The position numbers and the translations under genes are program-made. From contig CAJQUW010005234.1 of the NCBI GenBank assembly GCA_907163375.1, forward strand, positions 594,501-658,500: DNA of 64,000 bases. The letters are read 5' to 3'. The stretch is from Prostheceraeus crozeri. Its lineage: Eukaryota > Platyhelminthes > Polycladida > Euryleptidae. A model generated the notes under the pieces. The model made no database searches and had not been told where the DNA came from. It was given only the letters and a program-made list of their open reading frames with translations. Positions 12,497 through 27,400 of this stretch are shown here, one piece after another (positions within the stretch are counted from its first letter, which is position 1; each line of letters begins with the position of its first letter).

Positions 12497-13012
12497 ATGT
12501 CTAGCATTACCGAGTTCTTAAAATTATATGGAACGCAAACAACTACAAATTTTGATCTAAAGAAAATTGCTAATCAATTGGGAATAAAGAATTTTCACAC
12601 ATTGATGAGAGATGAATTACAATTCCTAAAAAATAAGCCATCAGGAACCTTCAGTTCCCGGAACAAAGTTCCAACTATAAATTTCATAACAAATCTTCAC
12701 ACATCAGATCAAAAAGGAGTACATTGGTCTGCGGGACAAAGAAATATAAACGGAGATAATTATTATTTTGACCGCCCGGAGGCTGAGAACTATTGGTTCG
12801 ACTCATGTAGATTGCCTCCAACAAATGAAGTCAAAGAATTACTTGGCAATGGAACTTATAATACATTTCAAATTCAAAAACCAGGAACTACTTATTGTGG
12901 TCAATTATGTCTTTATGTTTTACTTAAATTACAAAAAGGAGTAACAATTCTTGATATTATGTTAGAATTGAATAATAATAATGATAATCAAAAATCAAGC
13001 GAAGCTAGCTAA
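12497..13012 (+). CDS. Adenain-like cysteine protease (capsid maturation)
   Basis: This 171-residue protein has the catalytic layout of adenovirus protease and other C5/Ulp1-type peptidases. GVHW carries the histidine (His76), FDSCRLPP follows the strand that holds the acidic residue (residues 101-108), and Gln127 lies seven residues before Cys134 in YCGQLCLYVL. Family members cleave capsid and core precursors during virion maturation. An N-terminal region of about 45 residues (EFLKLYGTQTTTNFDLKKIA) lies outside the usual catalytic core and is the part duplicated upstream. The start is the ATG of MSSITEF, which matches the start of the duplicate. The gene converges on the integrase gene; their stop codons overlap by 4 bp. 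The frame is intact. Confidence 0.88.
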   Translation: MSSITEFLKLYGTQTTTNFDLKKIANQLGIKNFHTLMRDELQFLKNKPSGTFSSRNKVPTINFITNLHTSDQKGVHWSAGQRNINGDNYYFDRPEAENYWFDSCRLPPTNEVKELLGNGTYNTFQIQKPGTTYCGQLCLYVLLKLQKGVTILDIMLELNNNNDNQKSSEAS

Positions 13013-13796
13013 AGCTCACTTCGTTGTAATTCATTTTGATAAAATCGGCCTCTGATATCTTCATCATCTAAATCTTTGATTTCGTAAGTAATCGGATAAG
13101 TTTGATTTATTTTACAAACTTCAAATATTTCTTTAGTCCAATAACCAACAAAGCCTTTTTCAAATTTATTCTTATACTTAAATATTCGTACCCTATCTCC
13201 AATCTTAAATTTCGACTTAAGTTTCTGCAAATTTGGATTACTCTCATTCGAATAATTATTTTCGAATATTTTTTCTCGTATCAAATCGGGGTCATTAGAA
13301 GCATTCTTTGGAGTTTCTTCAACACCTGAATGAATTTTATTGTTATAATCCTCAACAATTCCTGGTAATATCTTCAACCATTTCTGATTTCCTTGCTCAG
13401 TAAATTTCTTGAAGATCTTACCTTTTAGCGTTCTATTAAAGCGCTCTATTACTACAGCCTTTCCAGCATTTTCAGTTGAATAAACAGTTTCAAATAGTGC
13501 CTGAACATTTCTGTTATAAAACTCAGACCCTTTGTCAACAAACAATTTTTTGGCTTTCTGTTAGTTTCTTTAAAGATTTCTTCAAACGCATATTTAACTG
13601 GCAGACCACTTTTATTTTTTAAAGGCTTTACCCAAGCGCATCGTGTATATAAATCTATAGCGGTCAATGCGTATTTATAATCAGAATCATTCGGCATATG
13701 AATAAGATCAGCACTCCAAATATCATCTTTATTAAATACTTTTACTTTCAATAAATATTTTAGGCCTTCTGTATTCTTTATGAATTTCCGACGCAT
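13009..13796 (-). pseudogene. Polinton retroviral-type integrase, frameshifted
   Basis: The DDE triad can be followed: Asp in IWSADLIHM, Asp in FVDKGSEFYN, and Glu in VVIERFNRTLKGKI. An SH3-like C-terminal domain follows (KIGDRVRIFKYKNKFEKGF) and ends near QNELQRSEL. The frame changes by one between the first and second Asp at a six-base homopolymer (13546-13551), and the reading that continues is the -1 frame. The N-terminal zinc/HHCC-like region cannot be found; upstream the sequence runs into the duplicated tail of another gene. In the family this enzyme inserts the linear element DNA and makes the 6-bp duplication. There is no chromodomain, unlike the integrase of Polinton 2. Confidence 0.88.
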
Positions 13797-13990
13797 AGCG
13801 TCCTAGGTCATTCGACATTTCAGACGCGTAGGTTCGAGCGTTGCTCTCAGACAGCTTTGCTGTCGTTTCAGAGTTATGAGTTTTGTCTAAACCCTGTCCT
13901 AACAATATTTTAGCTTGTAAAGCTTTCTTAACAAACATTCTTTCAATTTTTTCTCTAAATGTAGGATTTTGAATACTATCTAATTCTGAG
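13797..13990 (-). pseudogene. Duplicated 3' piece of the PLA2-like virion gene
   Basis: The reading ISELDSIQNPTFREKIERM, then FVKKALQAKILLGQG, matches a second copy on the far side of the poly(T) tract (about 17105-17215). This is the C-terminal part of a phospholipase A2-like Polinton protein. The two copies flank the poly(T) tract directly, which suggests that an assembly join duplicated this segment. Confidence 0.7.
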
Positions 13991-17095
<3,105 letters not shown>

Positions 17096-17104
17096 TTTTT
17101 TTCT

Positions 17105-17600
17105 TTTTATAACCCTGTCCGTAAAATATTTTTGCTTGTAATGTTTTCTTAACAAACCTTCTTTCATTTCTTTTCCTCTAAATGTAGGATTCTGAAATAC
17201 TTTCTAATCTCTTGAATCATCTTCTTATCACTGCATGTCGAGAACTTAGATCATGATTTCGATAAGCTAAATCATGTCTGTAAGCGGCGCATCTACTCTA
17301 TTTATTGGTTCTTCACCTGGTTTCGGATTATTATTCTCATCTAGTCTTATATCTAATCGAGTTCCTGGACCAGTATATGAATGACCAGGAAGATGTTTTT
17401 CTTTCGAATATTTACTCCAAATAAATCCAGGAAAGTTTTCTAATGTTTTTGTATGTCACCACCGATGTTGAACTTGTTCTGTCACCTCCTATGCTGACAA
17501 TTTGAGTTTTATGTTTGTTTAATAGATAATTCAATAAATCTAAATTAGCAATTTTTAATTTAATTAAATTTTCGGAATTTGTAGAATTTCGGATCCATTT
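17105..17600 (-). pseudogene. Parvovirus-type phospholipase A2-like protein, broken
   Basis: Read on the minus strand, the segment has the calcium-loop and active-site signatures of the PLA2 domain known from parvovirus VP1 and from some Polintons: HLPGHSYTGPGTRLD, then INRVDAPL, then the catalytic His-Asp in RHDLAYRNHDLSSRH (about 17240-17280). At least two frame changes and a TGA separate these blocks. The expected tail (NPTFREK followed by a basic helix) is present both here and at 13870-13985. In parvoviruses this domain breaches endosomal membranes during entry; here the role is inferred. The gene lies between a hydrophobic virion protein and the integrase, all on the minus strand. Confidence 0.7.
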
Positions 17601-17657
17601 TAAAGATAAAAAAATTTTAAAGATAAAATAATATGTTTTACCTTATCATACTAGGAC

Positions 17658-18120
17658 TTAGATATATTCCAAACCATCTTTAGTTTCTTTAATTTCAATT
17701 AAATCATCAACATTGGGAGAATATTTTTAAGAACTCGTTTTCCTTCATCAACTAAATTTAATTTACTAATAAAATTATCTACTATTCCTTCACCCCTAGC
17801 AACTTTCTCTAACTCTCTATTATGACGTTTTTGTTCTTCTAATTGCTGCCTTCTCTGATTTATTTTTATTTACTGCTTGGACAATACCAGCTGTCCCACC
17901 TGCAACACTTCCTGCTGCTGCTATGCCACCTATTATTAGTGGAATTAATGGAGAATCCACCATTCTTTTCTTCTTGTAATTGAATATTCTCTATCATTGG
18001 TTTACTTATGTAATACTTTTTTTTGTTAATCGTAATAGTTTTAGGTGTATTTTTGTCAACAATATTACGTAATTTTAATTCAACAGTTTTTTTATTATTA
18101 TTACTTTTCGCTTGCGACAT
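17658..18120 (-). pseudogene. Small virion protein with hydrophobic segment, frameshifted
   Basis: The start MSQAKSNNNKKTVELKLRN leads through KTITINKKKYYISKP to a glycine-rich hydrophobic stretch (IGGIAAAGSVAGGTAGIVQ) in a shifted frame. A charged helix follows (QQLEEQKRHNRELEKVARG) in a third frame and ends near KETKDGLEY. The order basic arm, GGF, hydrophobic segment, charged helix is common in small Polinton proteins encoded next to the capsid gene. They are often compared to adenovirus pVI- or core-type proteins. At least two one-base changes break it. The function is inferred from position and composition only. Confidence 0.6.
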
Positions 18121-18260
18121 TTTCAATAAAAAAATTTTAAGTTATCAAAAATTTTAATCTATTCTAGTTATGAAAAATTTTAAGTTAAAAATTTGTTAAT
18201 CTATTCTAGTTATGAAAAAAATTTTAAATTAACTTATCGTACAAAGTCTTAGTTACCATC

Positions 18261-19582
18261 CTACCATCTTCCATTAAGAATTTCAATAGAATATTTTACA
18301 TCTTCTAGCAATAAACCATAAGCCATCAATGAAGTTGTGGAATCTTTCTTTTCAATATTAATTGTTACATCACAACCAGTCTTGATAATATCTTCAGATT
18401 GTGCACTTAAATCGAAACAGAAAACAGGATATAAATGTCTCCAATCTCCAGGAGTTAATTGTGGTTCAACTCCAAATTCTATACAAAGATTTCTATAAGC
18501 ATCATATCCTTCCATAAATTGATTATTGGTATCATCGAATCTTAATGGATCAATTGGATATCGGGTTTGATTTAATGAAACTTGTAAACTTCGAATTGTA
18601 TTAATATGAAAAAGATTGTTGTTCTTATCAAAACTTGGAGAATTATTTCTTTGAAATGTTAGTAATAAATATCTTGGAGTATTCGCAGTTCTAGTAAAAT
18701 GCCAGTTAAATCTTTGTTCGGAAAAAGTTACTGAACTAGCAGTACGCTTTAGAAAATTTACTGGAATTGGTTTGTTAGTATTTAATCTTTTTGCAATAGC
18801 TGTTTCAATCTCTAAACTAGGAGTAATATGCTTAATCCACCATTCAAGTCTATCAATTTTTAAATATGCTTTTTTTCCAGTCTTACCAAAAAAGATTAAT
18901 TCATTATTTGCTGTACGATGAATTATTAATTTAAATTTTAATTGATATGATATTTTATCATAATCTAAATATCCGAATAATGGAGACAATGACCAATTTA
19001 CTGTCTGTTTACTTTTCTTGTTAAATTCACGTCTTTCTTTATATGCATCATTATTTGTTTTATTTAAATGTTTTGCAATATTTTCTACATCTTTCGCAAT
19101 TCCTGCTGCATCTGTTCCAGCGTGAGTTAAATCATCAACAATTATACCATCATTAGTATCAGGAAACCAACCTTCGATTTCATGCTTTTTATTATTTTCA
19201 CCAATTGTTACAAATCTAAGCATTGTATCAATTACACCTGGAGAATCACTTATTGTTTCTATATTTTGAGTTGCAACATCTAAACGCATTTGTGTAAATA
19301 ATCTTGGAAAAAATTATTCTCTAATGCAATATTATCGTTATCTGGTAATGGTGTTGTAAAATTGGCATCACTATATAAAGAATATTCACAGTGTAAAAAT
19401 GAATCAGGTAGATATATATAACTCTGCTGATTATCAACTTCAAAGATTAAATCTCCTCCAGTATTTACTCTACTGGAAGATCCGGGATTCATAGCAATTC
19501 TTATATAGTCATTCTTTTTTTGATTGTAACTGACGAACGGAGGATCGTCTAATCTAAATTTATTTTCGATAAGCGAAGACAT
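18261..19582 (-). pseudogene. Major capsid protein (double jelly roll), one frameshift
   Basis: About 440 codons make a hexon-like capsid protein of the kind annotated in many invertebrates as F54H12.2-like. Features include an N-terminal QSYIYLPDSFLHCEYSLY strand pair, a central NWHFTRTANTPRYLLLTFQR block, and a C-terminal FCFDLSAQSEDI followed by alternating strands. The layout parallels the intact capsid gene of Polinton 2 (50206-51483). The frame changes once, at a six-base homopolymer (19308-19313), where the downstream part continues in the -1 frame. Start: ATG giving MSSLIENKFRLDD. Trimers of this protein would build the icosahedral shell. Confidence 0.85.
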
Positions 19583-19835
19583 TTTTATAAAAAATAATTT
19601 GACTTTTTGTTTTTCTCACACAGAGAAAAAATTTTACTAAAAAATTTTACTAAAAAAATTTACTAAAAAAAATTTTACTAAAAATATAAATTTTAGAATT
19701 TTGCTAGACCACTCCGCTACAGCTTTGCTGGTTAGACCGAAGTTGCTACTAACCCATTACCTCTTATTTCTTCAATTGAACGTTTTATGGCTACGCCTGA
19801 TTCTTCTTATGTTTACTATCAGACGACTCCGCTCC

Positions 19836-20164
19836 TCAAGTTTCCCCCACAGCTATGTTAGCAATTTTGTTTTTTGTTTCCTCTGAAAGTTTTTTTAATT
19901 TTTTTAGTTCTTCAGAATCATTCCTAAGTTTACGAATAGCTTCTAGTTGTTTTAATTCGTTTTGAGACTTAACAGCATTTGATATTGCACTAGCTGTACT
20001 ACCTATAGCAGCTGCTCCTTTTGCAGCAGATGTAATCAAATCTTTATTATTTTTAATTAAGTTAACGATACTTCCAATACCAGAAAAGGATCCCAGCCCC
20101 TTCTTTTTGATGGTTGTCTACTACTGATCTTAATGGTAGACAGGTATTCATACGATGGTTTCAT
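19836..20164 (-). pseudogene. Alanine/glycine-rich small virion protein, broken
   Basis: An ATG-initiated segment (MKPSYEYLSTIKIS) runs into a frame change at a run of A and G. It continues as GLGSFSGIGSIVNLI, an alanine-rich hydrophobic stretch (SAAKGAAAIGSTASAIS) and a coiled-coil tail (LKQLEAIRKLRNDSEELKKL). This matches the small basic/amphipathic proteins encoded just upstream of Polinton capsid genes. It is probably a minor virion component; the exact role is unknown. Confidence 0.5.
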
Positions 20165-20507
20165 GAGCAATTCTTTGATTTGAAGCAAATTGGTTTAGAT
20201 TGTGTTTATAAATTATAGGCATTTTTTTAGTCAAAATTTGACTTTTAGGAAAAAAAAGAAATAAGGGCGAAGCGCGAAGCGCGAAGCCCTGGAAGACATC
20301 TCCGGTTGACCCATGATCCGATGTCCATGAGAAAAAATGTTTATTTTTTGTTCTTTAACGTTTACAGATTGCGTTTTTGGTTTAACTTTATCAGGACCAA
20401 AACTGCATCAATCATTATGTTTTTTCTTTGATGTTTCTTTCGAGAATTTTCTTGCTTTGATTAAACTCCTTCTGATTGATTTAAATTTTTATTTATTAAT
20501 TTATACT

Positions 20508-20940
20508 TTTTTTATTTATTTTTTTTTTTTTTTTTTTTGTTTTTTTTTTTATTTATTTTTTACTGTTATTTCTTATTTTTTATTTTTTTTTAATTAATTT
20601 TACTTTTATTTTTTTTTTTTTTTTTTTTTATTTTTTTTTTTTTTATTTTTTTTTTTTTTTTTTTTTTTCTTTTTTTTTTTTTTATTTTTTTTATTATTTT
20701 TTTTTTTTCTTTTTTTTGTTTTTTTTTTGTTTTTTTTTTTTTTATACCCACCCCCCCACAGCATCAAACCTCATAATAAGACAAATGCGACTAACCCAAA
20801 TGCGTGCCCACTCTCTCCCCCCCCACCCCACCCATCCGCCTTCCTCCTTCCACCACTCCCCATTCGCCCAACCCTCAGCAAGAACCCCCCACCACTACAT
20901 TCCCCCGTCTATGCACTTTTATCTATCGCGTAAGCAGCGT
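20508..20940. repeat. T-rich then C-rich low-complexity tract
   Basis: About 240 bases of T with few interruptions pass abruptly into a C-rich segment with many CCCC runs (about 20745-20910), unlike anything else in the AT-rich element. This resembles unreliable consensus sequence. Open frames inside it are not credible. Confidence 0.7.
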
Positions 20941-20949
20941 TGAATTTCT

Positions 20950-21746
20950 ATATAGTTAAGTTCTTATCTATTAACTTCGCATTCTCTGATTTCATCTTCA
21001 AACGCCCGTGTTAAGAGCATTCAACTTAATTTTAAGAACATCTAACTGTCTTTTAACAGCATCTAACTGTTCTTTATTTTCTTTAGAGTTTCTTGTAAAT
21101 TTTTCTTTAATTCATTTTCTAAATTGATTTTAAGAGTTTTCATTTTATCAACTTTTTCATTAAGTGAGTTTACTTTCATTGATATTCTATTCATCTTTTT
21201 TCATTTGTTAGTAATTTTAGAACTTAATTCATCAACACTTTTTTGGAATGTAGTTTGTAACTGCTTTAAATTTTTTTTAATTCTTTCAGGTAGTTTTTTC
21301 TATTTCATCTTCTAATTGTTCTTTCAAATAGTTTTATCTGTTGTTTATTTTAATGGGCTGCAGATTTTAACTTTATAGAAAGCAATATTAAAATTTTTGA
21401 TTGTGCTGAAATCTTTTTAAAAAGTTTTGCTATATCTGCTTCTAGCTCTCTATCCTTTTTATCAAGTTTTAATAATTTTTCGTTTAATGATTTGTCATTA
21501 AGTTTAAGCAACTTTAATTCATTCACATGGAACCAATAACATCGTTATATATTTTTCTTTTAAGTCATTGATTTGTGTATCAACATATTGTTTATTTGTT
21601 AACTCTGTATTTTGTTGCGGAAGAATAGAAAGATGCAATGGACCAGATAAAACGTCTCCAGTTTTCATGATATAATTTTCTATTTCTATTTCTAATTCAC
21701 AATTATTCGGGATATATGCACCTCCACCAACATTTGGTAACATCAT
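20950..21746 (-). pseudogene. Fibre-like protein with coiled coil, broken
   Basis: The N-terminal part has a motif seen in viral and phage fibre shafts and tips: MKTGDVLSGPLHL, then LTNKQYVDTQINDLK. The following sequence, in shifted frames, is a long heptad-like helix (LKLNDKSLNEKLLKLDKKDR, ELEADIAKLFKKISAQSK). The start is MMLPNVGGGAYIPNN, and AT-rich spacer follows upstream. Several frame changes interrupt it. By position between capsid genes it could be a host-attachment fibre or a tail-like spike. That is inference. Confidence 0.55.
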
Positions 21747-21780
21747 TTTTAAAACAATAAAATAGTAATTTTTTTATATA

Positions 21781-22472
21781 ATGAGAAAAAAAAATAAAAT
21801 TTTTTCTAATAAAAATAAAAAAATGGAAAAAGCAAATTTTAAAAAATTACCCGTATCATCCTGTTCTTCTTATTCGACGAGATCAACGGGATTTGAAAAT
21901 AAATGTTTTGATAATAATAATAATCCATGTATAGATGTTAATATTTTATTTGAATTACAAGCCGAAATATTTAGAGAACAGACTAAAGGTTTACCTTCTA
22001 TAGAAACTAACTATTGTATATTTCCAGGTGATCCATTTATTAAATTTATGGATATTGTAAGTAAATATAATGATGTTGTTTATGTAGAATTAAATAAAGA
22101 AAACATGGTTATTATTGGTCATAATAATGTTTACGGACTTATTAGAGCAGTTTTACCAATTAGTAATACTGATTGGATTGAAACTAAAATATTAATTATA
22201 TCCATATTAGAGAATTAGTAAAAAAATTAAAATCTTTTTCAAAAGAAAAAATTAGATTATTTGTTGATGAACATAATCAATATAATATTCATATAGAGAG
22301 CAAAAAACATAATGAAGAGTTACTATGTCAAGTTTATTATAGAGATACAATTTATAAACAAGAATGTTCTGATATGCCACAAAGATATGGTGATGATACT
22401 TATATAGGATTATATTCAAATTTAAATATTAATTTGTTGAAATCTTATATAAATGGTTTAGCTCAACAATAG
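21781..22472 (+). pseudogene. Unknown Polinton 1 protein, one frameshift
   Basis: The first frame gives about 130 residues from ATG (either 21781 or, more likely, the MEKANFKKLP start at 21823). It includes CIDVNILFELQAEIF and NKENMVIIGHNNVYGLI. Near 22190 the coding continues in another frame through IHIRELVKKLKSFSKEKI, CQVYYRDTIYKQECSDM and RYGDDTYIGLYSNL, and ends at a TAG. Both halves are evenly coding, so one indel split a gene of about 225 residues. I do not recognise the family. It is divergent from the fibre-like gene. Confidence 0.5.
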
Positions 22473-23660
22473 AAAATTTATATGTGGACCACACCTTATA
22501 CTATTAACAATGACCATAATCATAATCATAATAATTTTAAAGAATCTTATAATAATAATTTTAAAGAATCTTATAATAATAATAATGAAATATAATAATA
22601 AATAGATGATGATTCTGAACATCTGAAAAAGGTGTGAATGGTAACAAAGATCAAAACAATATTATAACATATAAAAATTTAAGTAAAGGAAACTTAGATT
22701 CTCAACAGATATATAAGTACTTACAACAAACGAAATTGATCTAAATTCATTTTCCTACAATTGAAAATAATAATGATGGGAATATTGAAGATACTGATAA
22801 ACAAACTATTGTCGGTTCTACAAAATTTAAATAAGATTTAAAAAGAAAAAAAAAAAAAAGAAAATTACCAATATTAATAAAAAAAAAGATAACAGAAAGA
22901 AAAAAAATAAAAAGAAAAGAAAAAGAAACAGAAACAAAAAAGAAAATAAAAAAAAGAACAAAAGAAAAATCAAATAAAAAATCTTTAAAAAAAAACTATA
23001 AAAAATACCAGAAAAAAGAAAATTAAAAAAATCAAGTAAAATAGAAATTAAAACAAACCCAAACAAAAAAACCAAATAAAACAAAAATAAAGAATTAAAA
23101 AAAAAAAAAAAAAAAAAAGAAAAAATAAAAAAAAATAAAAAAAAGACATTATGAAAAACATAATGAACACATGAACGCAACAAAAGAGCATTAACCAAAA
23201 CAAATCAACATAAAAAACAAAAAACAATAATATCTAGAGAACAAAAAAGAACCATACAAACATCAAAAAAAACAAACCCTGCCGCACACCAACTGAAACG
23301 ATTAAACTAACAATAGAAACAAAACATTAAGCAGAAATAGACAAAATTAAAAGCCAAATACGCCAAACACAATATATCGAATACAGCAAGCCAATCACGA
23401 AACACCCAAACACAGAAACGCTCACAATCACGAAAAACACGAATATAAGATCAAAATTAAAGATCAATAACAACTGAAAACAAATAAAAAAAGAAAATCA
23501 ACCATGAAAGAAAACTAGAATCGAGAAAAAGAAACAAGAATACAAAAACCCAATAAAACAGAACTTAAACCACAAAAAAAAAACAATTCCTCGCAATAAA
23601 ACAGAACTAGACCGTATCACACAGCTCCTCATAACCCCCCAGATTTTTAAAGAATACCTT
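22473..23660. other. Low-complexity and duplicated stretch, probably artefact
   Basis: At 22590-22835 there is a degraded version of the sequence at about 23770-23960 (both contain ttcattttcctacaattgaa). In between, from about 22836, comes an A-rich tract that drifts into an A/C-rich segment without coding sense. Duplicated flanks around a low-complexity filler mirror the arrangement around the poly(T) tract. I would not annotate genes here. Confidence 0.6.
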
Positions 23661-23668
23661 TTTAAAAA

Positions 23669-24345
23669 ATGAAATACATAAATGATAATACATCCAGATC
23701 GATCATACAATACACCCAGATGATGATTCTGGACCAACAAATTCTCGCAACAAAACGCCTAAACCCTAACAAAGATTATAAAAATATTAGTAACTATAAA
23801 AATTTAAGTAAAGAAAACTTTATATCTCAACATGATATTAATACTACATACAATCGAAATTTATCTAAATTTCATTTTCCTACAATTGAAAATAATAATG
23901 ATGGAATAGTTGAAGATACTGTTAGACAACTATGTGTCGGGTCTACAAAATTTAAATTAGGATTTACATCTAATCAATTTAAAATTTTATCATTTTTAAT
24001 ACAAACTAAAAATGATTCAGATTATGGTGGTGTTATTAAATTTTCCAAAAGAGATCAAAGACCAATATTTTTCTCTATTATATTATTATCAAATAATAAA
24101 TAAAATTTGGAATTAGATATTCCTATCAGGGAATAGCATCCTATCAGAGAATGGCATCCTATACCAAAAAGTGTAATTTATGATGTTGAAGAATCAATTT
24201 ATGATGATGATGAAGAATCAATAGTTAGTGAAAATAAATTTAAATTATCTTTTGATAAAACGTTATATGATAAAACTTAATATGATAAAACTTAATGTGA
24301 TAAAGAAAATAAAATAACTTAGGAACGTGAAATATATAATAATAT
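23669..24345 (+). pseudogene. Unknown Polinton 1 open frame, broken
   Basis: About 144 codons run to a TAA at 24101. From about 23760 the sequence is coding in character (LSKFHFPTIENNNDGIVEDT, STKFKLGFTSNQFKILSFL). After the stop, coding-like text continues (a TAG within IPIRE-HPIREWHPI, then SVIYDVEESIYDDDEES), so the real gene was probably longer. The family is not recognised. It lies just upstream of PolB. Confidence 0.4.
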
Positions 24346-24423
24346 ATAATAACTCTCAAGACCTAGATATTAGAATGTTTATATCTAAAATTAAAACACA
24401 TTTTTTCTTTAAAAAATAAAAAA

Positions 24424-27400
24424 ATGGAAAATACCAAGTTTTATTGTTTCTTTTGAAAAAGACAGTTGCAAACAAAAAGAAGTTATCAATCTCATTTAAA
24501 TAGTAAAATGCATTTACAAAATGTAGATCGAGTTGATGAAGGAAAAATATTAAAATTAAATAATTATAAAAACTATCTAGAAACATTACCTACTGATATA
24601 AAAGTTAAAAAAATATTTGATGATTATTCACATTCAGAATATAAAAAAGTTTTGAATAGTGAAGATGGACATGTACGAGATGGAAGATATTTATTTAATG
24701 ATACAGATGAATTTAACGAAATAGATGAATTTGATGAAGCCGTAACAGATATAAAATATTTATTTAATGAATCTGCTGAACATAATGAAACCGATGAAAC
24801 TTTTTCTGATATTCTATCCAACTTTCATAATATATTTAAGAAATCTTTTCAATGTTATATGAATGTAGAAGTACTTTATACAAAAAATGGACCTGATGGA
24901 GTTCCTGAAGAAATAATACAAGGACATTTTACAAATTCACAAGAAATTCATAAGGTAAATGATATACAACCCATATTTGAACAAATGATACTTAAATTAG
25001 AAAATTGTATAATTGAAGCCCAGTTACGTGAATCTGTTTGGAGATTTGTTAAAATACTATCTAAGAAAATAGTAATTGATAAATATAAAAATAATACTGG
25101 TGGTAGTTATGTTCCTTTGCCTTTCAGTTCACCACAAATAATCAACTTAAAAAATTAAGATAATATTGTTTTCTGTGGAGTATTATAGCACATTTACATC
25201 CTGCAAAATATCATAAAGAAAGACTAAGTCATTATAATAAAGAAGAATATATAAAGGAATTTGATCTCTCTGATGGCTTGCATGAATTTCCATATGATTA
25301 TAATAAGCTAACTAAGTTCCCTAAAAAGAATAAAAATTTAATAGAAGTAAATGTTTTTGAATTAAATGTGAATTATGTTTCTATTGGTAATATTACTCCA
25401 TTTTACTCAGATTCAAAAAAATTTTATTTGAATAATAAAAATTTATGTCAATCAGAAATAGTATATAATGATAGAGGAAATTACATGCATCATAATATTT
25501 TTTACCAAGGAAATATAATATGTACTGAAAAATTTGAAATTGTCAAAACATTATCACCAATAATGATTAATTAAGATTAAGAATATTAAGAAGAAGATTA
25601 AGAAATAAAATTGAATTAAAATAAAATTAAAATTAAGAAGATTAAGATTAATGATTAAGAATTACAAAATTATTTTTCACAATTGCTTGAAATAAATATA
25701 CCAATGATGCCATTAACAGAAAAAGAAAAATTAAATTTTATTAATGAAACAAAATGTTATTACTGTGGAAAAGAATTTACAAAAAATTATAAAAATGGCA
25801 AAGGTAGATATATTGATAAAGTAAAAGATCATGATCATCTAAATGGATGAAATAGAGGTGCAGCACATAATTCTTGTAATCTTAATTCTAATACATTTAA
25901 ATATAACTTTGTTCCTTTATATTTCTACAATGGTTCTAGATATGATTTCCATCTAGTAATGAAAGATTTATTTTCATCTGAAAAATTACAACAACAAAGA
26001 ACAAACGTACTATGTAAAACAGAAGAAGATTATTTTTCAATGCAATTATGTTGTATTCGAATTTTAGATGCATTTAGATTTTTTACTCCTTATTCATTAG
26101 ATGTTATGGGAAAAACTTTGAAACCTGAAAAATGTAAAATATTAAATAAATATAATTTAACGCCTTTAAAAGGCATATTTTCGTATGAATACATAACTGC
26201 AGATATAAATAGAATAAATGAAATAATGAAAGAACAAAAACTTCCTCAAATAAATAAATTTAAATCAACATTAAAACAGTCACAATTATCTGAAGAAGAC
26301 TATGCAGAAGCTGAAAAAAATTGGAGAGAGTTAAATTGTGGAACAATGTACGATTATACAATGAAATATCTTCAGATAGATGTATTAATCCTTACTGATC
26401 TTTTTGAAAACTTTCGTGATATGTGTTTAGAATATTATGGAATAGATCCATGTTATTGTTATTCTACACCAGGTTTAACATGGTTAGCAGGGTTGAAACA
26501 TACAAATGTTAAACTTAAATATTATAAAGAGAGTTCTTATGATAAATTATTATTTTTGGAATCTGGAATTAGAGGTGGTGTTTCATCAGTTTTAGGTAAT
26601 AGATATGTTAAATGTTATAATAAAAAAGTAAATCCTAATGATTATGGAATATATAAACCTTTATCTCCAGAAGAAAAAGATCAATTTATAAAATTGTTTA
26701 ATCGAAATATAGAAGGACTTATATCAAATGAAGATAGTCAAGCAGCAGTTAATGAATACATGAGAGAAAACTATTTGTTATATTATGATTTTAATAGATT
26801 ATATTCTTCTTGCATGATACAAGATTTACCAACAGGTGAGATGGAATGGTGTAATATTCTAGATTATCAAAAATTTTATGATGGAAATTATAATCATGGT
26901 TATATATATGAAGTTGATTTAGTATACCCTGATTATATAAAAGATGAAACAAAATATTTTCCTTTCGGTCCCGAAAACAAAATTCCCAATACAAAAGATT
27001 TTTCAGATTATCAAAAATCTTTAATTCCTAAGAAATACAGGCCAACAAAAAAACTTGTGTTAACACAAAGTAATAAAGGAAAGTATGTTGTTGAAGGAAG
27101 AATGCTAGATTGGTATTTCGAACATGGAATGATTCTCACCAAAATACATCGAAAACTATTTTATCAAAAATCTAAATGGTTAAAAAATTATATAGAGTTC
27201 AATATTGAAAACGTAAAATAGCTAAAAGAAATTAAGATGATTTTGGAAACGTGTTCTTCAAGTTAATGAATGATGCATTTTATGGTAAGACTTTAGAAAA
27301 TGTGCGTAATAGACAAAATATTGAAATAGTTTATGATAGAGATAGGCTTCAAAATTTAACAATGAAACCTACATATAAAAGAACTACTAGATTCAGTGAT

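Noticed and set aside
20716..20943. Proline/histidine-rich frames
   Set aside because: Fall in the T-rich to C-rich low-complexity tract of doubtful sequence quality.
22827..23198. Minus-strand frame rich in Phe and Leu resembling a membrane protein
   Set aside because: Encoded by the A-rich low-complexity filler; composition artefact.
24424..25860. Alternative genetic code (TGA as an amino acid) in Polinton 1 PolB
   Set aside because: Two of the internal stops are TGA, but TAG and TAA stops and many frame changes also break nearby genes, and intact genes use TGA as an ordinary terminator. Decay or error explains it better.
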